This document shows positions 41,283-50,936 of a stretch of 64,000 nt of DNA, in pieces. Numbering within the stretch: the first letter of the stretch is position 1; each line of letters starts with the position of its first letter. The stretch covers positions 1-64,000 of the forward strand of contig NZ_CANMLT010000007.1 of assembly GCF_947498805.1 (NCBI RefSeq), in the 5' to 3' direction. The translations under genes were made by a program, and so were the position numbers. Under the pieces are notes generated by a model. That model saw only the letters and a program-made list of their open reading frames with translations, ran no database searches and had not been told where the DNA came from. Source of the DNA: an uncultured Tenacibaculum sp. GTDB lineage: Bacteria > Bacteroidota > Bacteroidia > Flavobacteriales > Flavobacteriaceae.

Positions 41283-41813
41283 TTAATTAATTTCGTTTAG
41301 TAAAGTAGAAGTATCAATATTATCTAAATAATCTTCAATTTCTATATCATTCATATTGTCTGTTATACTTGTGTCTTCAAAGTCTGTTACTTGCAAAATG
41401 TCAGTAATCTCATTTGAGTCGTTTGCGGCATAAAGCCAATTTTCAATTTCTGTTTCTGATAGATCATCAATTGTAACGGTATCTGTACCTGTTGAAAAAT
41501 AATTAAGACCAATAAAAAGTAAAACAGAAGCTGCCGCTGCATATGGTATTATCTTTCTAATGGTATGAGACAAACGAATTACTTTCGTTGTTCGTTTATC
41601 ATTAGATACTTGAGCAACAAGATTATCTTCTAAAGAATCAAAATATCCTTTAGGAACTTCAAAACCACTTTTATTAGGTAAAGTGTCTTCAGAAATTTTG
41701 GCAAATAGTTCATCTTCAAAAGAGGTTAGGTAGTTGGTGGGTTTTTTGAACCCATTACCTTTAATGTCTTTTAAAGAGAATTCTTTGTTGATATGTTGTT
41801 TTTTATCTTTCAT
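41283..41813 (-). CDS. Single-TM protein, probable anti-sigma/regulatory partner
   Basis: Single TM IRKIIPYAAAASVLLFIGLNYF; next to sigma factor; FEVPKGYFDSLED motif. Confidence 0.6.
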   Translation of the reverse strand: MKDKKQHINKEFSLKDIKGNGFKKPTNYLTSFEDELFAKISEDTLPNKSGFEVPKGYFDSLEDNLVAQVSNDKRTTKVIRLSHTIRKIIPYAAAASVLLFIGLNYFSTGTDTVTIDDLSETEIENWLYAANDSNEITDILQVTDFEDTSITDNMNDIEIEDYLDNIDTSTLLNEIN

Positions 41814-41845
41814 TTATACTTTTGACTCTACTTTTAACAAAAGGT

Positions 41846-42394
41846 TTAATGTTGATTAAATTTTATATATTCTTCAATCTTCTTAACAGCATGATGATAC
41901 GATGCTTTTAAGGCTCCAACAGAGGTTTCTAGGATGTCTGATATTTCTTGATATTTCATATCGTCAAAATACTTCATATTAAAAACTAGCTGTTGTTTTT
42001 GAGGAAGTGTGGCAATTGCTTTTTGTAATATAATTTGAATTTGATCACCGTCAAACCAAGTATCACTATCTAAATTAGAAGCTAATTGAAATTGCATGTC
42101 TGAAAGTTCAATATTTTTTTCTTTAGCTCTTTTGTTAATAAAAGTTATGGCTTCATTTGTAGCAATTCTGTATAACCAAGAAAACAATTTACTTTCCCCT
42201 TTGAACTTATCAATACTTCTGTAAACCTTTATAAACGTATTTTGAAGTACATCATCGGTATCGTCATGAGAAATTACAATTTTTCTTATATGCCAATACA
42301 AACGTTCTTTGTATTGGGAAATTAACCAACGAAAAGCTTCCTCTTTGGTTTTATTGTCTTGTAGTTGATTTATTAATGTAATTTCTTCGGTCAA
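41846..42394 (-). CDS. ECF-type RNA polymerase sigma factor
   Basis: DDTDDVLQNTFIKVYRSIDKFKGESKLFSWLYRIATNEAITFIN; LPQKQQLVFNMKYFDDMKYQEISDILETSVGALKASYHHAVKKIEEYI. Confidence 0.94.
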   Translation of the reverse strand: MTEEITLINQLQDNKTKEEAFRWLISQYKERLYWHIRKIVISHDDTDDVLQNTFIKVYRSIDKFKGESKLFSWLYRIATNEAITFINKRAKEKNIELSDMQFQLASNLDSDTWFDGDQIQIILQKAIATLPQKQQLVFNMKYFDDMKYQEISDILETSVGALKASYHHAVKKIEEYIKFNQH

Positions 42395-42464
42395 AGTGAT
42401 TATTTAAATGTTTGACTCTATAAAAATAAAAAGGTTTAATCAATTTATCAATTTTATAAAAAAA

Positions 42465-42487
42465 AAGACAGTCAAAAAGACTGTCTT
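42465..42487 (-). terminator. Terminator
   Basis: aagacagtc aaaaa gactgtctt; A-run on plus strand. Confidence 0.75.
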
Positions 42488-42507
42488 AAAAATTTATGAA
42501 TCTGTGA

Positions 42508-43953
42508 TTATTGAACTTTTCTTCTTGAAAAACCGAATAATCGATTGTTTTTAATCATTTCAGAAACTCCTTCAGGAAGCATGTCTTCCCAACCTGGTTC
42601 TCCATCTTTAATCATTTTTAACACAGTTCTAGAGAAAATATGTAGAATGTCTGTATTCACATCTTTAATATCAACCAATCTACCATTAGTTTTAAAGAAT
42701 TTATACAATTCTTTCATTCTAGGGTGTACCTTAAGGTTTTCGCTAGTAATAAACTCTCCAGACTCTTCATCTTTGTATGGGTACATATATACCTTTAAAT
42801 CTTTAAAGAATAACTTACCAAAGGCTTCTAAAATACCTCCACTTAAATGTCTGTAATATTTTTCGTCAAATATTTGAATCAAGTTATAAACTCCCATAGC
42901 AAGTCCCATACGTTCTTTGGTAAACTCACTAAAGTATTCAACCAGTTTAAAATATTCTTGGAAGTTAGTAATCATTACATTTTGTCCTAGTGAACAAAGT
43001 AATTCAGCTCTATCTAAGAAATCACGTTCGTTAATTTCCCCTTCAGCTCTTAAGTTACTCAGTGTAATTTCAAAAATAACTTGTGTTTTTTCTGGAGAAA
43101 CCTTGTTTTCAGCAAAAAATAAATCTTTAGACCTTTCAAACATGTCCATGTTTACCTTAGTTACAGGTCTAAAACTTCCACGTAATGCAAGAATGTTCTT
43201 TTTATATAAAACTTGTGCAGGTAATAAATTGTTTCCGTCAGGTCCAAACATTACTGCATTTGTCATGCCGTTTTTAACTAATTGTAAGCTCATTAAACGG
43301 TTGTCTACATACATAAACCTTGGACCAGAGAAATTGATCATATCAATTTCTAATTTGTCATGATCTATATTGTCGTAAAAGGATTTAACTAGTTCTTTTG
43401 GGTTGTCGTTCATATAGAACGCACCGTATACTAAGTTTACTCCTAATATTCCTAATGTTTCTTGTTGTAACCTAGCGTCTGTTTCTTTAAAACGAAGGTG
43501 TAACACAATTTCGTTGTAGTCTTCTAAAGGATCTAATTGAAAACGAATACCAACCCAACCATGACCTTTAAACTTTTTTGTGAAGTTTATGGTAGCAACG
43601 GTATTGGCATAGCTGAAAAATAATTTATCTGGGTGCTTTTGACGATCAAGACGTTCTTCGATTAAGTCCATCTCGTGTTTTAGCATCTTTTTTAATCTTG
43701 CTTCAGTAACATAGCGTCCATCATCTTCAATTCCATAAATTGCGTCTGAGAAATCTTTATCATATGCACTCATTGCTTTTGCAATAGTACCTGACGCACC
43801 TCCAGCTCTAAAGAAGTTACGTACTGTTTCTTGTCCTGCACCAATTTCGGCGAAAGTACCATAAATATGGGCGTTCAAATTGATTTTTAAAGCTTTACTT
43901 TTAGTAGGAAGTACCGTACTTATCTTTTGATCTCCTTTTAACGTAATTGCCAT
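42508..43953 (-). CDS. Conserved protein of unknown function (~480 aa)
   Basis: Long ORF with coding-like composition; MAITLKGDQKISTVLPTKSKALKINLNAHIYGTFAEIGAGQETVRNFFRAGGASGTIAK. Confidence 0.75.
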   Translation of the reverse strand: MAITLKGDQKISTVLPTKSKALKINLNAHIYGTFAEIGAGQETVRNFFRAGGASGTIAKAMSAYDKDFSDAIYGIEDDGRYVTEARLKKMLKHEMDLIEERLDRQKHPDKLFFSYANTVATINFTKKFKGHGWVGIRFQLDPLEDYNEIVLHLRFKETDARLQQETLGILGVNLVYGAFYMNDNPKELVKSFYDNIDHDKLEIDMINFSGPRFMYVDNRLMSLQLVKNGMTNAVMFGPDGNNLLPAQVLYKKNILALRGSFRPVTKVNMDMFERSKDLFFAENKVSPEKTQVIFEITLSNLRAEGEINERDFLDRAELLCSLGQNVMITNFQEYFKLVEYFSEFTKERMGLAMGVYNLIQIFDEKYYRHLSGGILEAFGKLFFKDLKVYMYPYKDEESGEFITSENLKVHPRMKELYKFFKTNGRLVDIKDVNTDILHIFSRTVLKMIKDGEPGWEDMLPEGVSEMIKNNRLFGFSRRKVQ

Positions 43954-44035
43954 TTTTATGTTTTATTGTTACGTTGAGCAAAGGTACTGAAATTAGCTAC
44001 TATCAGACAATTTTTATTGTATTTTTGTAGCCTAC

Positions 44036-44818
44036 ATGGATAAAAAAAAACAAATTAAAGTTACTTTTTTAGGAACGGGTACTTCTACAGGTGTTCCTAT
44101 GATAACAAGTAAGCACCCAGTTGCTTTTTCGAACGATTCAAGAGATAAAAGGTTACGATCTTCCATAATGGTTTCTTGGGATGATTGTAATTATATAATC
44201 GACTGCGGACCTGATTTTAGACAGCAAATGATTCGTGAGAATGTTGAATCAATCAAAGGAATATTATTTACACATGAACATGCCGATCATATAGCCGGTT
44301 TGGATGAAATAAGACCTTATGGTTTTCAAATGGGAGCAGTACCAATTTATGTAAGTGAAAGGGTATTGGGGAAATTACAAAGACGTTATGAGTATATTTT
44401 TGCTGTTGAAAATAGATATCCTTCTGCACCCAAGGTGGAAACGAATGTAATATCCCATGAACATTCTTTACGTTTAGATGGAGTAGAAGTAACCCCAGTA
44501 GAGGTAATGCATGGAAACTTACCTATTTTAGGATATCGTTTCAATGATGTAGCGTATTTAACCGATATCAAAACGATCAAAGAAGAAGAAAAGAGAAAAC
44601 TTCAAAATTTAGATGTTCTTATTGTTACCGGATTAAGAAAAGAACCACACGCAACCCATTTTAATCTTGAAGAAGCATTGGCTTTTATAGCAGAGTTACA
44701 ACCTAAAAAAGCATATTTAACCCATATTAGTGAATTACTAGGCTTTCATGCTGAGGTAGAGAAAGAACTACCTAAAAATGTATTTTTAGCGTATGATGGT
44801 TTGGTGGTAGAAAATTAA
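44036..44818 (+). CDS. MBL-fold metallo-hydrolase (PhnP-like)
   Basis: VTFLGTGTSTGVPMI, FTHEHADHIAGLDEIRP, DCGPDFRQQM. Confidence 0.93.
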   Translation: MDKKKQIKVTFLGTGTSTGVPMITSKHPVAFSNDSRDKRLRSSIMVSWDDCNYIIDCGPDFRQQMIRENVESIKGILFTHEHADHIAGLDEIRPYGFQMGAVPIYVSERVLGKLQRRYEYIFAVENRYPSAPKVETNVISHEHSLRLDGVEVTPVEVMHGNLPILGYRFNDVAYLTDIKTIKEEEKRKLQNLDVLIVTGLRKEPHATHFNLEEALAFIAELQPKKAYLTHISELLGFHAEVEKELPKNVFLAYDGLVVEN

Positions 44819-45585
44819 ACCAATCGTTTAATAACTCTTAGTTTATGGGTGTGTTGATGTGTGTCAATATTATAAATGCCGCTGTGGTCTAGTTTGTCAA
44901 TTCTTACTTTTCCATGAGCGTGAATTATATTGTAGTCGGTCATGATAATTCCAACATGAGTAATTACCCCTTCTTCATTGTCAAAGAAAGCTAAATCACC
45001 AGGTTCACTTTCTTCTATAAAACTTAATACCTCACCTTGAGTAGCTTGTTCTTTAGCATCACGTAGTAAGTTATAACCACATAATTTATATACGGTTTGT
45101 GTAAAACCAGAACAGTCAATTCCAAAAGGTGTTTTTCCACCCCATAAATAAGGAGTGTTTAAAAACAAAAAGGCAGTTTCGACAATAGAAGCTTTCGGAA
45201 GTTGTTTGTTGGCTATTTTACCCTGATAAGCGTATTGGGTATTGTTGATACTAAATTGTTGATTCTCAAAAAATGGAAGTCTAGCGCCTAGAGGGATGGT
45301 TGTTAAATTGTTATTGTTGTCTGTAACAAAATCAATCAATTCTCCTGCATAACTTCTAGCTTCAGAAGTTAAGTTGTTATATGTCTCTTCTGAAATTTCT
45401 TCATATTGTTTGTTATCAATATAACCTTCGTAATTATCAAAAGAGAGCTTCACTTTACTCCATTTTTTATCTTTTTCTAACACTTCAAAATGCTCACCAA
45501 ATACAAGTTGATTTACCATTTCAGCAGTATCTGAAGGCGTTAGCCTCATAGGTACAATACTTAAGTTACAAATTCCGAAAAGCAT
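44815..45585 (-). CDS. C40 family (NlpC/P60) peptidase with SH3-like domain
   Basis: AFLFLNTPYLWGGKTPFGIDCSGFTQTVYKLCGYNLLRDAKEQ; EPGDLAFFDNEEGVITHVGIIM. Start moved downstream of a hairpin at ~45611-45643. Confidence 0.9.
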   Translation of the reverse strand: MLFGICNLSIVPMRLTPSDTAEMVNQLVFGEHFEVLEKDKKWSKVKLSFDNYEGYIDNKQYEEISEETYNNLTSEARSYAGELIDFVTDNNNNLTTIPLGARLPFFENQQFSINNTQYAYQGKIANKQLPKASIVETAFLFLNTPYLWGGKTPFGIDCSGFTQTVYKLCGYNLLRDAKEQATQGEVLSFIEESEPGDLAFFDNEEGVITHVGIIMTDYNIIHAHGKVRIDKLDHSGIYNIDTHQHTHKLRVIKRLV

Positions 45586-45661
45586 TAAAAATATGTGTTT
45601 AGAATGAAAATCCCTGCTTGTTATTAATAACAACAAACAGGGATGAAAAATATGTTAAAAA

Positions 45662-46837
45662 TTAAATTCTTTCAATAACCATTGCGCTAGCACCACCACC
45701 ACCATTACAAATACCAGCAGCACCAATCTTAGCGTTGTTTTGTTTTAAGATAGAAGTTAAAGCAATGATAATTCTAGCTCCAGAAACTCCTAATGGATGT
45801 CCTAAAGAAACAGCACCACCATTTACATTTACTTTATCAGCAGATAAACCTAAAATTTTCATGTTTGCTAATCCTACCACAGAGAACGCTTCATTTAATT
45901 CAAAATAATCAACATCGTCAATAGAAACGCCAGCTTTTGCTAAGGCTTTCGGTAATGCTTTTGCAGGAGCAGTAGTAAACCACTTTGGTTCATGAGCAGC
46001 ATCTGCATAACTTCTAATTTTAGCTAAAGGAGTAATTCCTAATTCTTTTGCTTTCTCTGCAGACATTAATACTAAAGCAGCCCCACCATCATTGATTGTA
46101 GATGCATTAGCAGCAGTAACCGTTCCTTCTTTTGTGAAAGCAGGACGTAAAGCAGGAATTTTCTCCATTTTCACATTTTTATATTCCTCATCTTCTGAAA
46201 AGATAACTGGTTCTCCACGACGTTGTGGAATTTCAACAGGAACTACTTCATCAGCAAATTTACCCTCGCTCCAAGCTTTTGCAGAACGATTGTAAGACTC
46301 AATTGCAAAATTATCTTGATCTTCTCTAGAGAACTCATATTCTGTAGCACATTCATCAGCACAAACTCCCATTGCTACCTGCTCATATACATCAACTAAA
46401 CCATCTCTTTGCATACCGTCTTCCATTTTTACTGGACCAAATTTAGTAGCACTACGAGCGTGTTGGTAATGAGGAATCATACTCATGTTTTCCATACCAC
46501 CTGCAACAACAATTTCAGCATCACCTAAAGCAATTGTTTGAGCAGCCAACATAATTGATTTCATTCCCGAAGAACATACCTTATTTACTGTAGTACAAGG
46601 TACGTGATTAGGAATTCCAGCAAAAATAGCTGCTTGACGTGCAGGAGCTTGCCCTAAACCAGCAGAAACTACATTTCCCATAAAAACCTCTTCCACCATT
46701 TCTGGTTTTAAATTAATTTTTTCTAAAGCGCCTTTAATCGCTACTGCACCTAATCTTGGAGCAGGAGTAGTTGATAAGGTACCTAAAAAGCTTCCTATAG
46801 GGGTTCTTGCAACCGATGCAATTACTACTTCTTTCAT
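45662..46837 (-). CDS. Acetyl-CoA C-acyltransferase (thiolase)
   Basis: VNKVCSSGMKSIMLAAQTI, NVNGGAVSLGHPLGVSGARI, GICNGGGGASAMVIERI. Confidence 0.95.
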   Translation of the reverse strand: MKEVVIASVARTPIGSFLGTLSTTPAPRLGAVAIKGALEKINLKPEMVEEVFMGNVVSAGLGQAPARQAAIFAGIPNHVPCTTVNKVCSSGMKSIMLAAQTIALGDAEIVVAGGMENMSMIPHYQHARSATKFGPVKMEDGMQRDGLVDVYEQVAMGVCADECATEYEFSREDQDNFAIESYNRSAKAWSEGKFADEVVPVEIPQRRGEPVIFSEDEEYKNVKMEKIPALRPAFTKEGTVTAANASTINDGGAALVLMSAEKAKELGITPLAKIRSYADAAHEPKWFTTAPAKALPKALAKAGVSIDDVDYFELNEAFSVVGLANMKILGLSADKVNVNGGAVSLGHPLGVSGARIIIALTSILKQNNAKIGAAGICNGGGGASAMVIERI

Positions 46838-46945
46838 ATTGTTGGGTATATTTGTTGTTTAAATTTGTCTTGCGAAAATAACCATTTTATAGCAAGTAGT
46901 AAAATTATTAATTAAGGTTATATTTACAGAAGTTAAATTAATTCA

Positions 46946-49009
46946 ATGAATAAATTAATAAACACATTATATAGAAACAATGCCATTATATACAAGGCTA
47001 TATTATTTTTAATTACAGCATTTGCAATTGTGTATTTGTTTCCGAAAGGGGGTAAGTTTAAGTATGATTATGTACAAGGGAAACCATGGCAATATGTGAC
47101 CTTAATTGCGCCATTTGATTTTGCAATTCAAAAAACTACAGAAGAACTAGAAAAAGAGAAAAAACAAATAGAAAGTAGTTCTAGAGTGTACTTTAACTAT
47201 AACAACGATGTTAAAGCAGGAGTAAAAGAGTCCTTTGATAGTCAAATGAGTTTGATTTTTCCTTCAGATACCTTGTCTAGTGGAACGATTACAACAATGC
47301 AAAGATTAGGAAATCGTATCATTGATAAAGTATATAGAGTTGGGTTTGTTTCTAATGAAGGTATTAACAAGGTTAAAAGTAATCAGGAATTGGTAACACT
47401 AATTAAAAATGATAATGCCATAGAAGATGTTGTGTTTTCGAAATTTGTTACTTCTAATAAGATACTTCCAATTCTTCAAAAAGAAACCAAAGATTTGGCT
47501 TCATACCCGAAATCTATTGTGTTAAATAGTTTATCGGAATTGTTAGAACCCAATGTTTTTTACGATACAAAATTTACTCAGAAAGAATTAGAGGAAGCGC
47601 TCCAGAATGTGTCTTTAGCTAAAGGGAAAGTATCCAAAGGAGAATTGATTATTTTAAAGGGAGATATTGTAGAAGGAAGGAAGTTTAATGTATTAGAGTC
47701 TTTTAAAAACGCTTCTAAATCACAAATTTGGACAAAGTCTAATAAAAACTGGATTGTTTTTGGGTATACGGTGCTTGTATCTTTAGCCCTATTAATGCTA
47801 TTGTTATTTTTACATAGATATCGATTTGAAATATTTAAAGACAATAACAAAGTAACCTTCATTTTTATTAATGTGTTACTAATGATTTTTGTACAAACAT
47901 TGGTAGTTAAGTACAATGCAGATTTTTTATATGTAGTTCCGTTAAGTATACTGCCTATTGTTTTAAAAGCTTTCTTTGATGCTCGTTTAGGGTTATTTAC
48001 ACATGTATTAACAGTATTGTTATTAGGATTTATAGTTCCAAACAGTTTCGAATTTATTTACCTGCATATTATTGCAGGAATAGTAACTATACTTACAGTA
48101 TCTGAATTGTATAAGAGGGCTAATTTATTCATATCGATAGGGCAAATTACTTTGATTTATATGATCACATATTTCGCATTTTCAATCTTGAAAGAAGGAA
48201 ATGCAGATAAGATTAATTGGGAGTACTTTGGATTGTTTGCAGCGAATGGATTGCTTTCTTTTTTGTCGGTATTCTTTATTTATTTTTATGAAAAAGTATT
48301 CGGACTTGTTTCAGATGTAACCTTGTTAGAATTGTCTAATACGAACTCTAAATTGTTAAGAGAGTTAAATGAAAAAGCACCAGGTACTTTTCAGCATTCT
48401 ATGCAGGTTGCCAATCTAGCAGAAGCTGCGGCGAATGAGATTGGGGCAAATTCTATGTTGGTTAGAACAGGAGCCTTATATCATGATATTGGTAAAATGG
48501 CCAATCCGATGTATTTTATAGAAAATCAATCAACGGGAGTAAATCCGCATAACGATCTATCTCCAAGAGATAGTGCCCGTATTATTTTAGATCATGTAAT
48601 TAAAGGGATAGAAATTGCTAAGAAAAACAAACTGCCAGATAGAATTATAGACTTTATTAGAACACACCATGGAACAAGTGTAACATACTATTTTTACAAG
48701 CAAGAATTAGATAATAGTGTAGATGGAGAAGTGGATATTAAAAAGTTTCAATACCAAGGACCAATTCCGTTTTCTAAGGAAACAGCAATTTTAATGATGT
48801 GTGATGCAGCAGAAGCGGCTTCTAAGAGTTTAAAAACACCAACGGCACAAAGTATCGATGAATTGATAGATCGAATTGTTGAGAAGCAAAAAAGCGAAAA
48901 TCAGTTCATAAATTCGGATATTACATTTAGAGAGATAGAAAAAATAAAAAAAATTATTAAGAATAAGTTGATGAATATCTATCACTTACGTGTTGAGTAT
49001 CCAGATTAG
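46946..49009 (+). CDS. 7TM-HD (PgpH-like) phosphohydrolase
   Basis: N-term 7TMR-HDED extracellular region, 7 TM, HD domain (GTFQHSMQVANLAEAAANEIGANSMLVRTGALYHDIGKMANPMYFIENQ). Confidence 0.94.
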   Translation: MNKLINTLYRNNAIIYKAILFLITAFAIVYLFPKGGKFKYDYVQGKPWQYVTLIAPFDFAIQKTTEELEKEKKQIESSSRVYFNYNNDVKAGVKESFDSQMSLIFPSDTLSSGTITTMQRLGNRIIDKVYRVGFVSNEGINKVKSNQELVTLIKNDNAIEDVVFSKFVTSNKILPILQKETKDLASYPKSIVLNSLSELLEPNVFYDTKFTQKELEEALQNVSLAKGKVSKGELIILKGDIVEGRKFNVLESFKNASKSQIWTKSNKNWIVFGYTVLVSLALLMLLLFLHRYRFEIFKDNNKVTFIFINVLLMIFVQTLVVKYNADFLYVVPLSILPIVLKAFFDARLGLFTHVLTVLLLGFIVPNSFEFIYLHIIAGIVTILTVSELYKRANLFISIGQITLIYMITYFAFSILKEGNADKINWEYFGLFAANGLLSFLSVFFIYFYEKVFGLVSDVTLLELSNTNSKLLRELNEKAPGTFQHSMQVANLAEAAANEIGANSMLVRTGALYHDIGKMANPMYFIENQSTGVNPHNDLSPRDSARIILDHVIKGIEIAKKNKLPDRIIDFIRTHHGTSVTYYFYKQELDNSVDGEVDIKKFQYQGPIPFSKETAILMMCDAAEAASKSLKTPTAQSIDELIDRIVEKQKSENQFINSDITFREIEKIKKIIKNKLMNIYHLRVEYPD

Positions 49010-49031
49010 TGATTTTTTTCTTCAAAAAAAC

Positions 49032-49062
49032 TTGTGTGAATGTTTAATCCGTTATATATTTG
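49032..49062 (+). promoter_or_regulatory. Putative promoter of the tRNA cluster
   Basis: TTG (49032-49034) N20 TATATTTG (49055-49062). Confidence 0.55.
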
Positions 49063-49108
49063 CACTCGCAATTTTTAACTCAATAAAACGAACGAGTTTA
49101 AGAGTTAA

Positions 49109-49190
49109 GGAGAGGTGGCAGAGTGGTAATGCAGCAGCCTGCTAAGCTGTCATCCTTAGGGATGCCCGGGTTCGAATCCCGGTCTCTCCG
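49109..49190 (+). tRNA. tRNA-Ser(GCT)
   Basis: GGAGAGG/TCTCTCC acceptor, gcagc-ctgctaa-gctgt anticodon arm, ggttcgaatcc T-arm. Confidence 0.92.
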
Positions 49191-49214
49191 CAAAAAAATT
49201 GTAGATAACCTTAT

Positions 49215-49289
49215 CGGGGTGTAGCGTAGCCCGGTTATCGCGCTTGGTTTGGGACCAAGAGGTCGCAGGTTCGAATCCTGCCACCCCGA
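49215..49289 (+). tRNA. tRNA-Pro(TGG)
   Basis: CGGGGTG/CACCCCG acceptor, cttgg-tttggga-ccaag anticodon arm. Confidence 0.95.
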
Positions 49290-49303
49290 CAAAAAAAGTT
49301 ACT

Positions 49304-49377
49304 GGTCGCGTAGCTCAGCTGGATAGAGCATCTGCCTTCTAAGCAGACGGTCACAGGTTCGAATCCTGTCGCGATCA
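49304..49377 (+). tRNA. tRNA-Arg(TCT)
   Basis: GGTCGCG/CGCGATC acceptor, tctgc-cttctaa-gcaga anticodon arm. Confidence 0.95.
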
Positions 49378-49392
49378 CAATAAGCCTTACTA
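49335..49392 (+). repeat. attL-like copy: 3' half of tRNA-Arg plus terminator 5' arm
   Basis: 58-bp perfect direct repeat with 52454-52511. Confidence 0.9.
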
Positions 49393-49411
49393 TTTCTAGT
49401 AAGGCTTTTTT
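49382..49411 (+). terminator. Terminator of tRNA cluster
   Basis: agccttactatttctagtaaggctttttt. Confidence 0.8.
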
Positions 49412-49743
49412 GTTGTTTATCAGTTAGTTAAACCGTTTTTCAAAATTAGATTTATAGATTTTTAGATCTTTTTATTGGTTAAAATTTTAGATTTACATCC
49501 TAATTGTTAAAGTCTTGATAAGTAGGTGTTTATATTTTTTTGTGATTTGTGATAAAAGAAGTTATACAAATTTTTTACGAATTTTTTCTGATAATTTGTT
49601 GTTTTGATGATTAAGAGGTTGGTAGATAGGGATTTAAGTGCTTGTGTGTAATATGCTTTTTAGGCAGGTTGTCTAAGGTCTGTGTAAGTGAATCAGTAAG
49701 ACTTTAACAATCCCATTTTTAATCCAGGAATTTTGTAATCAAA

Positions 49744-50517
49744 TTACTTTATTTTTCTTTTTATTATAGATTTAATATTACTATTAGGAATAATAAGGTT
49801 CTCATTATTTTTTAAATTTCTTAAAAAGTAATAATTTTTAGTTTCACCAAAATAAACTAGACTATCATTAGTTTTAATAGTATCAGTAGCTCTAATTAAT
49901 TGTAAACTATATTTAGGAACTCCTCCAAGTATTAATCTGGCTTCAAACCTTTGTATAAAAACATATGCAGTAAACATAGCAGATATAAGAGTAATGAAAA
50001 AAGGTTTTAAAGCTTTTTCATTCTGGTTAGTCAGAATTTCATGTAGTTTCAAGATCAGAATAACTATAATGATTGAGATTGCTATTATGAAAACAATAAA
50101 TTGTGTATAATAATATTCATTGATAAACTTTGAATAGTTAAAAAGCATTTGAAAAAATACAAACAATAAGAAGTAGAATATTATGTATTTTATCCAATTA
50201 GGGATGGTTTTTAAAACTGATTTACTTTTTGGGTTTACAAACAGAGCTCTTTCCTTAAGATGTAAGATTTCTCTGTAGGAGTAATGCAAAAATTGAAAAA
50301 CTATGAATAGAATAATAAAATTTGAAATTGGAAGAAAAATGTAAATAATTTCTTGAAATGATAAATATTCTTTAATATCAAATTGAATATAATAAGAATT
50401 TAAAAAGACGTATGAAGTACATACTAACAAAATATATAATAGGGGAGTGTAATCTCTTATAGCTGATAGTGTTTTAAATCTATCATTTTTTTTATTATTG
50501 TCTAATTTGTTTTCCAT
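49744..50517 (-). CDS. Multi-TM membrane protein of unknown function (candidate membrane effector)
   Basis: 4-5 hydrophobic helices, then soluble C-term SLVYFGETKNYYFLRNLKNNENLIIPNSNIKSI. Confidence 0.7.
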   Translation of the reverse strand: MENKLDNNKKNDRFKTLSAIRDYTPLLYILLVCTSYVFLNSYYIQFDIKEYLSFQEIIYIFLPISNFIILFIVFQFLHYSYREILHLKERALFVNPKSKSVLKTIPNWIKYIIFYFLLFVFFQMLFNYSKFINEYYYTQFIVFIIAISIIIVILILKLHEILTNQNEKALKPFFITLISAMFTAYVFIQRFEARLILGGVPKYSLQLIRATDTIKTNDSLVYFGETKNYYFLRNLKNNENLIIPNSNIKSIIKRKIK

Positions 50518-50591
50518 AAATGTTAAAGTTCTACATGTTTATTGATTTGATTGAAAAGAAATTAAAAGAAGCAAGATGAAAATATGAAGCT

Positions 50592-50936
50592 TTATTTTTT
50601 TATGTCCATTACAGGTAAAGAAATTGGTATTTCAAATTCAATTTTATTAGTAACAGTATTTACATCTGAAACTTTTCCATTTAAGCCTAATGAAAAAACA
50701 GAAATTATTCCAGCCCCACCTTTAATTTCAGAATTTTCTACAACATTTACTCCAACACTCATTTTTATTTTTTGTATATGTCTGTATTCTCCACGATAAC
50801 CAGATTGTAAATTTTCTCCACTATGAAACCCTTCAGGGTTTATATAAGCACCAGAGTCTTTTATTTCTTCTTGAGCTTCTTTTACACCATTTGTTATTTC
50901 AATTAAAGTTTGTTTTATAAATTTTTTTAATTCCAT
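50592..50936 (-). CDS. Trypco2-like (trypsin-co-occurring domain 2) small protein
   Basis: N-term helix, then KIKMSVGVNVVENSEIKGGAGIISVFSLGLNGKVSDVNTVTNKIEFEIPISLP, the beta-Gly-beta pattern of trypco2-type domains. Confidence 0.6.
   Translation of the reverse strand: MELKKFIKQTLIEITNGVKEAQEEIKDSGAYINPEGFHSGENLQSGYRGEYRHIQKIKMSVGVNVVENSEIKGGAGIISVFSLGLNGKVSDVNTVTNKIEFEIPISLPVMDIKK

Noticed and set aside
42917-43363. 148-aa plus-strand ORF
   Set aside because: Antisense to the 481-aa gene at 42508-43953.
45586-45636. N-terminal extension of the NlpC/P60 ORF
   Set aside because: Overlaps a hairpin (atccctg...cagggat) that looks like the thiolase terminator; start at MLFGICNLSIVPMR (45585) is more plausible.
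49098-49292. 64-aa minus-strand ORF (MSGWQDSNLRPLGPKPSAITG...)
   Set aside because: Antisense translation of tRNA-Ser and tRNA-Pro; the DSNLRP/DSNPG string is a well-known tRNA-derived artefact.
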